64,000 bases of DNA from Pilosibacter fragilis (GCF_032490495.1 NZ_JAVYJB010000016.1:8308-72307); one strand, 5' to 3'; positions 8,687 to 17,370 are shown, counted from the first letter of the stretch. Numbers and translations: made by a program. The notes: generated by a model from the letters alone, not told the origin.

Positions 8687-9221
8687 CATACATGCCTCCC
8701 ATCCCCACCAAGCGGGCGAGTGTTGCAAGCTGCTGGCCGTACTGTGTGGCGTTCCAGCTGCCCCACTTCTCCGTTCCGATCGTCACCGCGGAATTGTCAT
8801 AGCTGACAGATGTGTCTCCCATAGTGGCACTCTTAATGACTCCTGCGGGCTGTGCCTTTGCGGCTGCCTGTGCCGCCCCGGAAGACTCCGGAGCGTATGT
8901 CTTTAAGTACATCGCCGCAAAATGCGCCAGGTAAAGCCCCGCGGCGTAACGCCACATGCTTCCCCAGCGCGATGGAAGGACACTGTCATTGACCTGTTCC
9001 AGAAACATCTGAAGAATCCCCTGCGGAAGAAGATCCTGAATTTCGGGATCCCCATCATTCTCTGGAGTGACTTTCTTCGTAAACTGCGGGAAGTCTTCCC
9101 GGAACATCTCTTCCGTGTAAGCTCCCCGCTCTCCCGGCTGTATAAGGTTCGCCGCCTGCTCTTTTGCCGCCTGAAACTTTGCTGTCATCGGGTTTGTGCT
9201 TCCATACGGCCACATAGGCAT
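8679..9221 (-). CDS. DUF4054 head-tail connector protein
   Basis: About 180 residues. Several starts are possible (GTG 9224, ATG 9221, ATG 9215); the ATG at 9221 abuts the previous stop. The segment MFREDFPQFTK followed by IQDLLPQGILQMFLEQVNDSV and then RWGSMWRYAAGLYLAHFAAMYL is the DUF4054 signature, a gp6-like adaptor below the portal. It lies between the small gene at 9221 and the closure protein gene. Confidence 0.72.
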   Translation of the reverse strand: MPMWPYGSTNPMTAKFQAAKEQAANLIQPGERGAYTEEMFREDFPQFTKKVTPENDGDPEIQDLLPQGILQMFLEQVNDSVLPSRWGSMWRYAAGLYLAHFAAMYLKTYAPESSGAAQAAAKAQPAGVIKSATMGDTSVSYDNSAVTIGTEKWGSWNATQYGQQLATLARLVGMGGMYVI

Positions 9222-9523
9222 CACTCTTTCTTTGTACTCTTCGCTTTTACAGACTTCTTAGCCTCTTCCTCCGCCGCAGGTTTCTCAGTGTCAGGACGGA
9301 TGTCATATTCTGCTGCCTGCTCTGCCGCCGCATCATCTGCCTTATAGAGCTCCTTGTCTTTGGTACCGCCCGGAACCGCAATATTACCGCCGACGATCGC
9401 TCTCTGGACGAGCTCACTCTCTGCGACATCCTCCGGGATCTCTCCGATATAATCCTTTTCGATCCGGTAAAACGAGCCATCGGCCCGTCTCACCAGATAA
9501 TTTCTTTTCGCTATAATAAACAT
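9221..9523 (-). CDS. Small phage head protein of unknown function
   Basis: A 100-residue protein (MFIIAKRNYLVRRADGSFYRIEKDYIGEIPEDVAESELVQ...) with an alanine/glutamate/lysine-rich charged C-terminus. Equivalent short proteins follow the major capsid gene in related phages and may be accessory to the capsid or connector. No function recognised. It overlaps the DUF4054 gene. Confidence 0.65.
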   Translation of the reverse strand: MFIIAKRNYLVRRADGSFYRIEKDYIGEIPEDVAESELVQRAIVGGNIAVPGGTKDKELYKADDAAAEQAAEYDIRPDTEKPAAEEEAKKSVKAKSTKKE

Positions 9524-9534
9524 GTGTTCCCTCC

Positions 9535-10575
9535 TTAAATTCCGTCTACATAGAGCATGGTCTGGTCGTAGAACATCTCTACCTCGGACAGGTTTCCGGC
9601 ATAGGCAGTGTCAAAGCAGAAGTCATTAGTGTTGGAGCTTGTCATGGCTCTCGTCAGCGGTACCAGCTCATCCATCGCAAGGAAACGTTCCTCATTGCGA
9701 TAGACCACCATACGATCCACCCCTGCATCTCCGGCTCCCTTGCACCACTTTGTTGCTGCGATCACAAGATCGGATCCGTTCTGCTTGGCAACGTTGTTCT
9801 CGAGCAGGAAGGTTAAGATCGTCTTTTCTGCCAGATCTGTCACCTTTGTGGTTGCGAGATAATTGAACTGCTCATACGGCATGATGATATGGTTCGGAAT
9901 CGCTGCATTATCGTTCTCGGAGGCATTCCACGCTAAGAGGATCGCCTCGTTGATGTCCTTTAAAATCTGATCCGGCGTCTTGTCCTTGAACTTTGTACTG
10001 GATGTCGTTGCGCCATTGGATGCCGCGTTTGTTACGGTGACATCCGGATTGTTTAACAAGCCTGTGGTGCCAAATCTGGAAAATCCCACGTAGGTATTCT
10101 CATCCATGTGTTTGTCGTAAGTCAGGCGCAGGCCGTCACGAAGGAGACTGTCCATGTTGCGTCCGGTCATATTGCCACGCTGCAGATCGACCCACATCAC
10201 ACGGGTACCTGCGGCAACCATATGAGTTTTATACTGTCCTTTCGAGAAGTCTGCCTGCACCATCGGGATCCCGTTCGCGCCGCCGGAATGCATCAGGTTA
10301 TCCCCGGAGCCTCCAGTGATGCCGTAACCCACCTGCATCGCGGAAACAAACTCTGCCCAGCCGCCGCCAACACGGATCGGGATATCTCTTGCGTATGTGA
10401 AGCTTGTGAGCGGTGTCCGAACGAGCGTATCACGCTTCTCAAGCTCAGCCGTGAGGAACGCCTGTCCGGAGGCAATTCCGGCAGCGTCCATTGTAAATGC
10501 ACCTGCGTTTGCAGTTCCGGCAGAGCCGCTCACCGCTTTATCTAAGTTGTATGTACCTACATTCTTAAATGCCAT
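9535..10575 (-). CDS. Phage major capsid protein, DUF2184 type
   Basis: A 346-residue protein. The region with ELEKRDTLVRTPLTSFTYARDIPIRVGGGW, then TYVGFSRFGTTGLLNNPDV and the LLAWNASENDNAAIPNHIIMP-like part, is typical of DUF2184 capsid proteins with an HK97-like fold. It is the most abundant structural protein expected. It follows the cement-protein gene by 13 bases and precedes connector genes. Normal length for the family. Confidence 0.85.
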   Translation of the reverse strand: MAFKNVGTYNLDKAVSGSAGTANAGAFTMDAAGIASGQAFLTAELEKRDTLVRTPLTSFTYARDIPIRVGGGWAEFVSAMQVGYGITGGSGDNLMHSGGANGIPMVQADFSKGQYKTHMVAAGTRVMWVDLQRGNMTGRNMDSLLRDGLRLTYDKHMDENTYVGFSRFGTTGLLNNPDVTVTNAASNGATTSSTKFKDKTPDQILKDINEAILLAWNASENDNAAIPNHIIMPYEQFNYLATTKVTDLAEKTILTFLLENNVAKQNGSDLVIAATKWCKGAGDAGVDRMVVYRNEERFLAMDELVPLTRAMTSSNTNDFCFDTAYAGNLSEVEMFYDQTMLYVDGI

Positions 10576-10588
10576 GTCTCGTTCCCTC

Positions 10589-11092
10589 CTATGCGTTTAA
10601 GATGGTCAGGATCCGCATCTCTGCCACGCCATTGGCATCTGCGCTTCCCTTCCACTGTGCGTTTGTCAGTTCCACGTTCTTTCCGGTATCTGCTGCCGCT
10701 TCAAAGCCTCCGATAACTGCCTTCGGGTAAGACTCATTTTCCACGGTGCGGATATAGACCTTTCCGCCCGGTGCCGGTGTGCCATTCTGGCAGATCACGT
10801 TCACACAGCCGCGCTTCATGACCGGCACGGCTTCGTTTTTGTGATATCCGCCCTCGTTCTGGTTCATATAATCCGTTGCGGATTTTACCTCACGAAGTGC
10901 GACACCGACGAACTTCGCCGCTGTGGATGCTGCTTCCCACGGTTTTACTGCTCCCGCGGTTCCAAGTACTACCGGCGCACCGAATGCGATCTCACCTTCG
11001 CTCGGATGGGTGTCTACCACCATATCTGCCTGTCTTGCATAGCTTCCGGCATAGCCGTGCGGCATGCTCTTTCCAATTACCTGTCCTCTCAT
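10589..11092 (-). CDS. Structural cement protein (gp24-like)
   Basis: A 167-residue protein with YAGSYARQADMVVDTHPSE near the start and GAPVVLGTAGAVKPW, KFVGVALREVKSA and GGYHKNEAVPVMKRGCVNV segments. This is the pattern of the phage structural cement protein that decorates and stabilises the capsid. It starts at the stop of the protease/scaffold gene (overlap of one base) and precedes the capsid gene. Confidence 0.75.
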   Translation of the reverse strand: MRGQVIGKSMPHGYAGSYARQADMVVDTHPSEGEIAFGAPVVLGTAGAVKPWEAASTAAKFVGVALREVKSATDYMNQNEGGYHKNEAVPVMKRGCVNVICQNGTPAPGGKVYIRTVENESYPKAVIGGFEAAADTGKNVELTNAQWKGSADANGVAEMRILTILNA

Positions 11093-11769
11093 CAGTTATT
11101 CTCCTTTCTCTTGTGCGGGTTTCTTGCGTCATAAGCGGCCTGACACTGGTCCACATCCATGACCGGCGCTTTATCAGCTGCATTCTTTGCGTTCGCGCGG
11201 GATGCATTTAAGATCGCGCTGATATCGCTCTTCGAATCGTTTATGGTAACAAGTTTGATCAGCGCATCAGAAACAGCCTGTCTCTGTACCGGATCCTGGA
11301 TCGCGGCCACGGTCGGACGCATTGCCTTTAAGATTCCGAGAGCTACTGCTTTGTCCATACCTTCTGAAGATTCTCCATCCATCTCTTCTGCCGGAACGAC
11401 CTTTGCCTCGCCCTCTTTCTTTTCTTCTCCCTTCGGATCAGCGTCCTCGGTTCCCTCTAATGCCTTGATGGCCTCGTCCATCGGATCCTTCTTTTCTTCC
11501 TCCGGAGCTTTATCAAGGACCTCTAAGAGTCTGTCGATCTTCTTATCCAGGGCATCCAGAAACGCGGCGTCCTTGGTCGGAGCCTTTCCTGTCTCTCCCT
11601 GCTTCTCCTCTGACGTCTTTTCCCCCTCCGGGGTCGCTCCCTCCTTGCCTTTTGTCTCCTCCGCATCTAACGCGGCCGCAGCATCCATGGCCAGCTGCTG
11701 GATCTCTTCCGGACTCTTATCTTTGACGGCCTGTCCGAAGAGGTTGAAAAATAATCCCTTTTTGCTCAT
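11092..11769 (-). CDS. Possible internally initiated scaffold protein
   Basis: In-frame ATG at 11769 inside the DUF2213 gene, with an AAAGGA ribosome site 6 bases upstream. The product (MSKKGLFFNLFGQAVKDKSP..., 225 residues) is the highly charged helical tail typical of scaffolding proteins. Initiation here is inferred only from the ribosome site and domain boundary. Confidence 0.45.
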   Translation of the reverse strand: MSKKGLFFNLFGQAVKDKSPEEIQQLAMDAAAALDAEETKGKEGATPEGEKTSEEKQGETGKAPTKDAAFLDALDKKIDRLLEVLDKAPEEEKKDPMDEAIKALEGTEDADPKGEEKKEGEAKVVPAEEMDGESSEGMDKAVALGILKAMRPTVAAIQDPVQRQAVSDALIKLVTINDSKSDISAILNASRANAKNAADKAPVMDVDQCQAAYDARNPHKRKENN

Positions 11770-12336
11770 TGTTTTCCTTTCCAGCTTTTCTGCCTTTTTG
11801 TTTTTATCTGAATCTAAAATAGCGGCCCGCTTCCCGGCTCTTCCCCGGTCCACTACCGCTACATGATTCCCTCTGATATTTTTCTGGCTGTATGTGCCAT
11901 CCTCATTCTTCGCATAATCACATTCGTATCCGCAGCTGATCTCCCGCTTTCCATTCTGGATCGCATTGATCAGGTCCCTGTCGTGGATATGAAGGTCCGC
12001 TATCATGAAGTCCTTCCATTCACCGGTTCCCCGGCGGATATTCTGTGCATGCCCCATCTCGTAGTTTTTCACGTCATCCGGTCCGATCAGTCCCGGCGGA
12101 TGATCATTTGTCACCGGCTTGCCCTCAAAAGACGCCAGGGCCGCCTCGGAAAACACTTCATCCGGCGAACGGATGACAGCGATGATCCGGCCGGAATCCC
12201 CACCGGAGAGCCCCAGCTCACTTCCGAGATAGTCCTGCGTTCCGGTGCGGGCAATTGGCACATTCTTACAAATCAAAAAGCCCTCGCCAGTCTCGAGCTG
12301 GTTTGGGCTTATCGTATATCCGTAATACGCAAGCAT
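11092..12336 (-). CDS. DUF2213 prohead protease fused to scaffold-like region
   Basis: A 414-residue protein. Residues about 1-175 form the DUF2213 domain (ETGEGFLICKNVPIARTGTQ, EGKPVTNDHPP, GKREISCGYECDY, GNHVAVVDRGRAG), a likely maturation protease. Residues about 190-414 are charged, Glu/Lys/Ala-rich and helical, like a scaffold. Residue 190 is a methionine (ATG at 11769) preceded by GGAAAGGAAAACA, a good internal ribosome site, so a separate scaffold may be made, as with lambda Nu3 inside C. Gene order with capsid fits. Confidence 0.78.
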   Translation of the reverse strand: MLAYYGYTISPNQLETGEGFLICKNVPIARTGTQDYLGSELGLSGGDSGRIIAVIRSPDEVFSEAALASFEGKPVTNDHPPGLIGPDDVKNYEMGHAQNIRRGTGEWKDFMIADLHIHDRDLINAIQNGKREISCGYECDYAKNEDGTYSQKNIRGNHVAVVDRGRAGKRAAILDSDKNKKAEKLERKTMSKKGLFFNLFGQAVKDKSPEEIQQLAMDAAAALDAEETKGKEGATPEGEKTSEEKQGETGKAPTKDAAFLDALDKKIDRLLEVLDKAPEEEKKDPMDEAIKALEGTEDADPKGEEKKEGEAKVVPAEEMDGESSEGMDKAVALGILKAMRPTVAAIQDPVQRQAVSDALIKLVTINDSKSDISAILNASRANAKNAADKAPVMDVDQCQAAYDARNPHKRKENN

Positions 12337-12471
12337 CTATTTCCACCTTTCTGTCTTGTCGCACCTCGCGCAGCGTTTCACATAGCCACCATACAGGCCG
12401 GAATCCCGGCTCCAGTGTTTGCAGTAGTGACGGCTACACCGATGCTGTCTGACCCACTTGAAAATTCCCAT
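12337..12471 (-). CDS. Small zinc-ribbon-like phage protein
   Basis: A 44-residue peptide (MGIFKWVRQHRCSRHYCKHW...) with cysteine/histidine pairs spaced like a metal site (CSRHYCKH early, CARC late). The start at 12471 follows GGGAGGTGATCGCA; the longer open frame upstream runs through the leader cassette and lacks a ribosome site. It is the first gene after the 18-bp palindrome cassette and directly precedes the protease/scaffold gene. Function unknown. Confidence 0.6.
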   Translation of the reverse strand: MGIFKWVRQHRCSRHYCKHWSRDSGLYGGYVKRCARCDKTERWK

Positions 12472-12489
12472 TGCGATCACCTCCCTGTT

Positions 12490-12507
12490 TGTTGCGACGT
12501 CGCAACA
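12490..12507. repeat. 18-bp perfect palindrome, copy 1
   Basis: TGTTGCGACGTCGCAACA. On the minus strand it is preceded by a small hairpin (GGTATTTTTATACC, then 9-10 bases) and followed by the ribosome site of the 44-residue gene. The same order occurs before the integrase at 34,528-34,595. A third copy is at 23,703. Function unknown. Confidence 0.9.
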
Positions 12508-12555
12508 CCTAAAAATGGGTATAAAAATACCACCGGCCATTTCTGACTGGTGGTA

Positions 12556-12789
12556 CTAATCTGTTATTTTGATTTCTTTAATTTCATGCTCCATCACTTC
12601 TGTTTCCCACGGAAGTTCTTTTCCATCCTTTAACGGTCTGTGCAGAGTAATACTTGCCTCTTCTGGATCATTATCGTATGCCGAAGAAAATTCCGTACAC
12701 ATTCCAACCAATTCTGATCCGTCATTTAAATAAATCTGCACCTTTTTCCCTTGAACCTGATACATTTCAAGCTCCTTGCCTACCAACAT
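12556..12789 (-). CDS. Small acidic protein, candidate immunity to the adjacent toxin domain
   Basis: A 77-residue protein, beta-rich and acidic (MLVGKELEMYQVQGKKVQIYLNDGSELVGMC..., ending EVMEHEIKEIKITD). It lies 3 bases after the gene whose C-terminus is a toxin-like domain, where an immunity protein is expected. The fold may be an SH3/LSm-like barrel. No family is certain; the immunity role is inferred from position and charge. Confidence 0.5.
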   Translation of the reverse strand: MLVGKELEMYQVQGKKVQIYLNDGSELVGMCTEFSSAYDNDPEEASITLHRPLKDGKELPWETEVMEHEIKEIKITD

Positions 12790-12792
12790 AGC

Positions 12793-13617
12793 TTACTCCT
12801 TTCTCGGCACTATATGGACACCATTTTTCGAATAATGAATCGAAAATCTTGAAGTTTCTATGGTTTCTCCCGTATTTGCATCCACGACAACGCCAATTAT
12901 ATGGTCCGCCGATACAAATTCTTTATTCGTCCAATGTCCCTTGCTGTCACGTTTTATTTGACCTGTTCCGGCATATTGATCAACTAATCGCTGTGCTTCT
13001 TCCGCAGATACCTTCAAATAACTACGGCCATCTTTGTAATTTTTGTGTCCGAGGATATGCTTACCCTGCTTTCCTTCTTCTATCGTCTTATTGACTTCAG
13101 GAGAACGTATCTTCTTTTTCAGTTTATCATCCTGATACAGGATATGGATCTTATCCCATTTCTCAGCATTATTATACTTCAATTCCCTGAACTTCGCAAA
13201 GTCTTTCGGTATATCATTCCCCAGAATGGACCGATACTCTTTATGCTGCTTCATATCCCGAAGGAGCTGCTGCCGATTTTTCTCTTTTTCCCGGTATGCC
13301 GCGATCTGCTTCTTCGTCCGGGGATCCCGGCTCAGAGGATTCTTTTCGATGCTTGAAAAGTCCTTGTCCTTCTGGATCCGCTCCGCGCTTTTGCCGATCG
13401 TAGTGTACTTGACCAGGCTGTGCAGGCAGTTCGGATGGATGTTCAAGTAGGTGTTCGACAGATCATTACTCCCATACGGATCGACCTTCCCAAACGCTAC
13501 CGTTAACGGCGGATAATCCGGATTGGTGCCGCTCTTCGAGTACACACGCCCTTCTAACGGCGCACATACTGGACAGGTTGTCCCGACTTTCGTGATCTGC
13601 CAGAGATCATATTTCAT
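12793..13617 (-). CDS. Minor capsid (MuF-type) C-terminal part with polymorphic toxin type 50-like domain
   Basis: A 274-residue frame. It begins MKYDLWQITKVGTTCPVCAPLEGRVYSKSG, the cysteine-containing segment of phage minor capsid protein 2 that normally continues from the sequence in the upstream gene. Residues about 180-274 (GKHILGHKNYKDGRSYL, QYAGTG, then SADHIIGVVVDANTGE and HYSKNGVHIVP) match the Ntox50 pattern of polymorphic toxins. Such capsid-borne toxins are known from temperate phages of Firmicutes. Overlaps the upstream gene by 11 bases. The toxin call is family recognition; activity untested. Confidence 0.75.
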   Translation of the reverse strand: MKYDLWQITKVGTTCPVCAPLEGRVYSKSGTNPDYPPLTVAFGKVDPYGSNDLSNTYLNIHPNCLHSLVKYTTIGKSAERIQKDKDFSSIEKNPLSRDPRTKKQIAAYREKEKNRQQLLRDMKQHKEYRSILGNDIPKDFAKFRELKYNNAEKWDKIHILYQDDKLKKKIRSPEVNKTIEEGKQGKHILGHKNYKDGRSYLKVSAEEAQRLVDQYAGTGQIKRDSKGHWTNKEFVSADHIIGVVVDANTGETIETSRFSIHYSKNGVHIVPRKE

Positions 13618-14245
13618 CGGATGTCAGGAGTGCTGCCACTTCCGCCTGTCTGGCCGTCGTCCGGACCGCCATGTTACCGTAAGCCTGCATGCTCCATTTC
13701 CGTCCAGCTTTGTCCGTAAAGCCGGTGATTCCGTTCGTCTCCATCTCTTTTACAAGATCCTGACTGCTCTTGATCCACGGCTTTCCTGCTGCCTCCTGCC
13801 GGAGGATCTGTTCCAATGCCAGTTTCCGGTACGGATCATTCTCCAGCCTTGCGATCGTAAACACGTTCTCAACGCTCCTCTTCGCCGTTCCCGCCATCTC
13901 CATGAGTTCCCCTTGAAGATTGTTCGCCAACTGCTCCATAATGGCGATCTGGGTCACGGAGCGTGTTCCTGTGATCGTCCTCGCGTTGGTATACCCGGCG
14001 GCATCTTTATCCGAGTGATAAAAGATCTTTTCGATCATCACTGGCACATAGCTCCAGGAGGTGTCCACCATGTTCTGAAGGATCTTCTGGACCCGATCCA
14101 GCGCCGCTACCTCGGCATATTCTACATGCCCTGCGGCACGTTTCCGGGTGATCTCTCTGATCAGTTCCTGCTCTGTTCGGAGGAAAAGATTTCGAAGCAG
14201 CGCTGTAACATCAGCCTTCTCCGGCGGCCGGATCTTCATTGCCAT
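13607..14245 (-). CDS. Minor capsid protein (MuF-type), N-terminal part
   Basis: A 212-residue protein, overlapping the portal gene by 35 bases. It has a long helical N-terminus and ends GNMAVRTTARQAEVAALLTSDEI. The MRTTARQAE-type motif is followed in intact relatives by YDLWQITKVG in the same frame. Here the frame stops just before this and the next gene restarts there. Removing one A from GATGAAATATGAT would fuse the two. Either a frameshift mutation or a natural two-gene split with coupled translation. Confidence 0.72.
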   Translation of the reverse strand: MAMKIRPPEKADVTALLRNLFLRTEQELIREITRKRAAGHVEYAEVAALDRVQKILQNMVDTSWSYVPVMIEKIFYHSDKDAAGYTNARTITGTRSVTQIAIMEQLANNLQGELMEMAGTAKRSVENVFTIARLENDPYRKLALEQILRQEAAGKPWIKSSQDLVKEMETNGITGFTDKAGRKWSMQAYGNMAVRTTARQAEVAALLTSDEI

Positions 14246-15701
14246 CGCCTACATCAGCCTCCCCTGTGCTTCCTGGGAAGGAAAAGCCCGCCATAGGATC
14301 CTGCATGCTGCGGGACTCCGAGTAGAACTTTCCTTTCCCGGCTTCGATTGCTTCATCCGTGATCTTGCTGTAAAGTCCTGTCTCATCGGACAGACTCTTC
14401 AGTTCCTGCATAGCGGTTGCCGCATCAATCAGGTCATTCTGATATGCCGCAAGGACCGCATTGCTCTTCCGCTCTGTGATCTCCGCCACGTCTTTCGCAT
14501 CCGGCGTCTGCATCGGCGGGAAGTCGATGTCCATATCGTCCGGAATCCTGCCCCATGCCGATAGCGCCATGATCGGGAGCAGCCGTTCAATGATTCCCCG
14601 GAGTTCCGTCTCCCGCAGTCCATCGATGTAATCATAATAGTTCTTCAGGTCGGATTCTCCGGTGGAGTTCATGCCAGCAGGCGAACGTCCAAACAGCTTC
14701 GTCACTGGCGTCCTTGCGGCTCCGGCCACGTCCATCATGACACGGTCATAGACATCCGGAAGTCCGGTAAAGGTGTACTGGGTATTGTGGATCGCATCCC
14801 CCTTGTTGATCATCCGGGTTCCGAAGTTGCTCTCCATCACGGACTGGGCTGCCAGTGTATTCCAGAAGCGCCGCTGGATCTCAGCATTCGCGGATCCAAG
14901 CAGCTGATCCAGTCCGTCAGTCTCCTGGTAGTTGATATTCGCCCGGAATGTAAGTGCCGCAATGTCCCCGGCCACGTTGTCCCGGCGGGTCAGCTCCTCA
15001 TAGATCGCTTCAACCTCCGACTCCCCCCAGTACTGCTCGGTCACCTGCTCCATCCATGGAAGCTCCCTGCCGATGAACCGGATCACCCGGCCGTGATGAA
15101 CTCTCGCCACCATGGTCCCTGTTTCATCATTCCGGACCGTGTAGAACATCGGAAGCCCGAAGTCTGGATCTTCCGGATCCGTGACAAGCTCTCCTTCCGG
15201 GTACACTCCGTTCCAACGATCCAGAATATGAAGTCCAAGAAAGCTTCCCGGCATGATCGTGTCAAGGCTCAGCGGCTGGCTCATGTCGTTGTGTCCCTTG
15301 ATCAGGATCACGCCCACCGCGCCGCCGTAGAGCCGTCCCCAGTACATTCCAAGGAGCAGCTTCTTCCGGATCTGTGTCCGGCGCTCTAACTGTGTCATCT
15401 GCTTCAGGTATTCCGGTGCCACACTGGTCCTCAAGTCGTACCATTTCCTCATCATGTCGTTCGGGATCGTTGAGATAATGTTCTGGATGATCCAGTTTTC
15501 CCGGTACAGGCTTGTCAGAAGCTGATAGTTCTGTGTCATCCGGGTCATCGGGTACTCTGTTGCCTGGAGAAGATCCAGCGTTCCGAATCCGATCCTTGCC
15601 GCAGGATTAGAAAAGGCGTCCATCGTCATGACGGGCGCCCTCGAATGCATATTTTGTTTTGTAGCCGCCCTTGTCTGGCGTGATGTCCTTTTCTTTGACA
15701 T
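14211..15701 (-). CDS. Phage portal protein, DUF1073 type
   Basis: A 496-residue protein. It has the DUF1073 features: RENWIIQNIISTIPNDMMRKWY, GRLYGGAVGVILIKG, DRWNGVYPEGELV, and the late segment RTPVTKLFGRSPAGMNSTGESDLKNYYDYI. The C-terminal 60 residues are low-complexity and acidic. It forms the DNA-entry dodecamer at one capsid vertex. Lies between terminase and minor capsid genes. Normal length and no lesion seen. Confidence 0.88.
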   Translation of the reverse strand: MSKKRTSRQTRAATKQNMHSRAPVMTMDAFSNPAARIGFGTLDLLQATEYPMTRMTQNYQLLTSLYRENWIIQNIISTIPNDMMRKWYDLRTSVAPEYLKQMTQLERRTQIRKKLLLGMYWGRLYGGAVGVILIKGHNDMSQPLSLDTIMPGSFLGLHILDRWNGVYPEGELVTDPEDPDFGLPMFYTVRNDETGTMVARVHHGRVIRFIGRELPWMEQVTEQYWGESEVEAIYEELTRRDNVAGDIAALTFRANINYQETDGLDQLLGSANAEIQRRFWNTLAAQSVMESNFGTRMINKGDAIHNTQYTFTGLPDVYDRVMMDVAGAARTPVTKLFGRSPAGMNSTGESDLKNYYDYIDGLRETELRGIIERLLPIMALSAWGRIPDDMDIDFPPMQTPDAKDVAEITERKSNAVLAAYQNDLIDAATAMQELKSLSDETGLYSKITDEAIEAGKGKFYSESRSMQDPMAGFSFPGSTGEADVGDGNEDPAAGEG

Positions 15702-15712
15702 TTAACTTCCTC

Positions 15713-16878
15713 CTATGCCCCGATCCGCCACTTTGGAAGGACCGTATAGCAATAATATCTTAACGCATCCGGGCCGTGATCCTTCTGCTTCACGGGCTTT
15801 TCCTCGCCCCGCTCTGCCGCCTTGTCGTCCCAGACGTAGGACCGCATCTCTCCGAGCAGTCCCTTGCAGTTTTCTTTGTTGATCCGGATGTTCCGCTTTG
15901 CCAAGAGCGATCCGACCACGCGGATCCCGTCCTCCACCTCGTTGTTCGCCGGTTTTACATACACGCCACGGCTGCGGAGCTCTGCAATAAAGGATGCCGC
16001 TGACGGATCCACAACGTCTCCCCATCGTCCCACACCTCCAGAAATACGCAGGGGTTTGTGGTACCGTAGTCCACGGTGATCGTCTTTGCTGCCGTGCTCT
16101 TCAGGCCTGCCGGACGATCACCGTTCGTATACAGGTTCTCCTTCGTGAGCATCGTGTAGATCAAACCTTCCGCCACGGCCCACATGCCCTTGATGTACCG
16201 CAGGTAGAAGACACCGGCGTACATCTCCCGGTACTTTGCCTTGACCTTTTCCGAAAGACTTAAGTTGTCATCCATCGTAAAGTGAAGGTACAGGAGCCTC
16301 TTTTTCTTCCGCTTATCGATCCACTCAAGCTTGAACCAGTGCATCGGTCCCGCCGGGTTGCAGTTAAACCACCAGGTCGCGCCCTCAACGGAGCAACGGC
16401 CCGTTGCCTGATTGACGAAGCTCTCCGGCATCAGGGCGACCTCATCAAAAAAGGCTCCCGCTGCCGTGATACCCTGTACCAGGTCCTGGGAACCTTCGGC
16501 CTTGCCTCCGAAGATATAAAAATAATTGGTCTTGCCGTTTCTGGTGACTTCCAGCATGTTCGGAAATTCTCCGGAGATGTGGTAGATCCAGTGATACCCG
16601 CGGCTGGTCAGCATCAGCTTGAGGTTCTGCAGCACATTTCGCTTGAAGGAGCTTATCGTCTTCCCCGCCATGATGAAGTTCTGGCCGTCATACTTTGACA
16701 TCGCCCACATCACATAGGACAGGCTCATGCTGACGGTCTTTCCGGAACGGATCGCTCCGTCCGCGATAATGCCGACTGCATCCTTTACCGGGCTCTTGTC
16801 CGCCCACCAGGTGAATATCTGACGCTGTTTCCTCGAGAATGGCTGAAACTTAAATATCGGTCGTTTCTTCTTCATCAT
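15713..16878 (-). pseudogene. Terminase large subunit, frame-broken with missing nuclease segment
   Basis: The first frame (16878 to about 16040) has the ATPase: Walker A GAIRSGKT, Walker B-like AFFDEVALMPE, and the nuclease entry VDYGTTNPCVFLEVWDDGETLW. It then runs into unrelated residues and stops at 15955. The nuclease C-terminus (DVVDPSAASFIAELRSRGVY, SYVWDDKAAERGE, DHGPDALRY) is in another frame ending at 15713. Relatives have about 35-45 residues between these parts, containing an EYYWDS-like stretch. So a deletion plus a frame change is likely. The start at 16878 follows GGAG inside the TerS gene. Confidence 0.75.
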
Positions 16879-17338
16879 CTCCGTCTTCTCCTTCCATTGC
16901 TCCCGGATCCCAGTCATCCGTAGCGGATTCGTTCAATGCATCCAGGAATCCGTCGTCCTCCGGCTCTTCCTCCACATCGGTTCCCAGCTTCGACTTGGTC
17001 GCTGCCATGCGGAGCTGCTGCTCTTCCAGATCGATATCCGACTTGGAGGTCTGCCCCAGAACATCCTTGATCGCCACATACGCTTTCACGTTCCCCGCCA
17101 AGGCCTCTTTGATCATCGCCATGTTGACCGCTGATTCCAGGGTGGAGTCCAGCCCCATTGCCTTCAGGATAGGCGTCCATTCCGTGCTATCTATTTCTGT
17201 CGTGAGAAGGGCGTTGAGTGTCCTCCGGAAGTCCGCTTTCCTGCGTCTGGCTTCCCCGGATGCCTTGCCGCCCGCTCTCCCACGTTCTCTTGCTTCGCTC
17301 TTGGTTCGTACAGGTTTTAAGTTTTCATTGTTGGCCAC
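16850..17338 (-). CDS. Terminase small subunit (DUF5681-like)
   Basis: A 162-residue protein with a basic N-terminus containing RERGRAGGKASGEARRRKADFRRTLNALL and a helical middle (EALAGNVKAYVAIKDVLGQ), followed by an acidic tail. This is the DUF5681/KGG-type small terminase pattern, which recognises the packaging site. It overlaps TerL. It is the first gene after the terminator that closes the cargo unit, so the late operon probably begins nearby. Confidence 0.75.
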   Translation of the reverse strand: MANNENLKPVRTKSEARERGRAGGKASGEARRRKADFRRTLNALLTTEIDSTEWTPILKAMGLDSTLESAVNMAMIKEALAGNVKAYVAIKDVLGQTSKSDIDLEEQQLRMAATKSKLGTDVEEEPEDDGFLDALNESATDDWDPGAMEGEDGDDEEETTDI

Positions 17339-17370
17339 TCACCTCACCTTCCAATCTGTCTGATTTTGGG

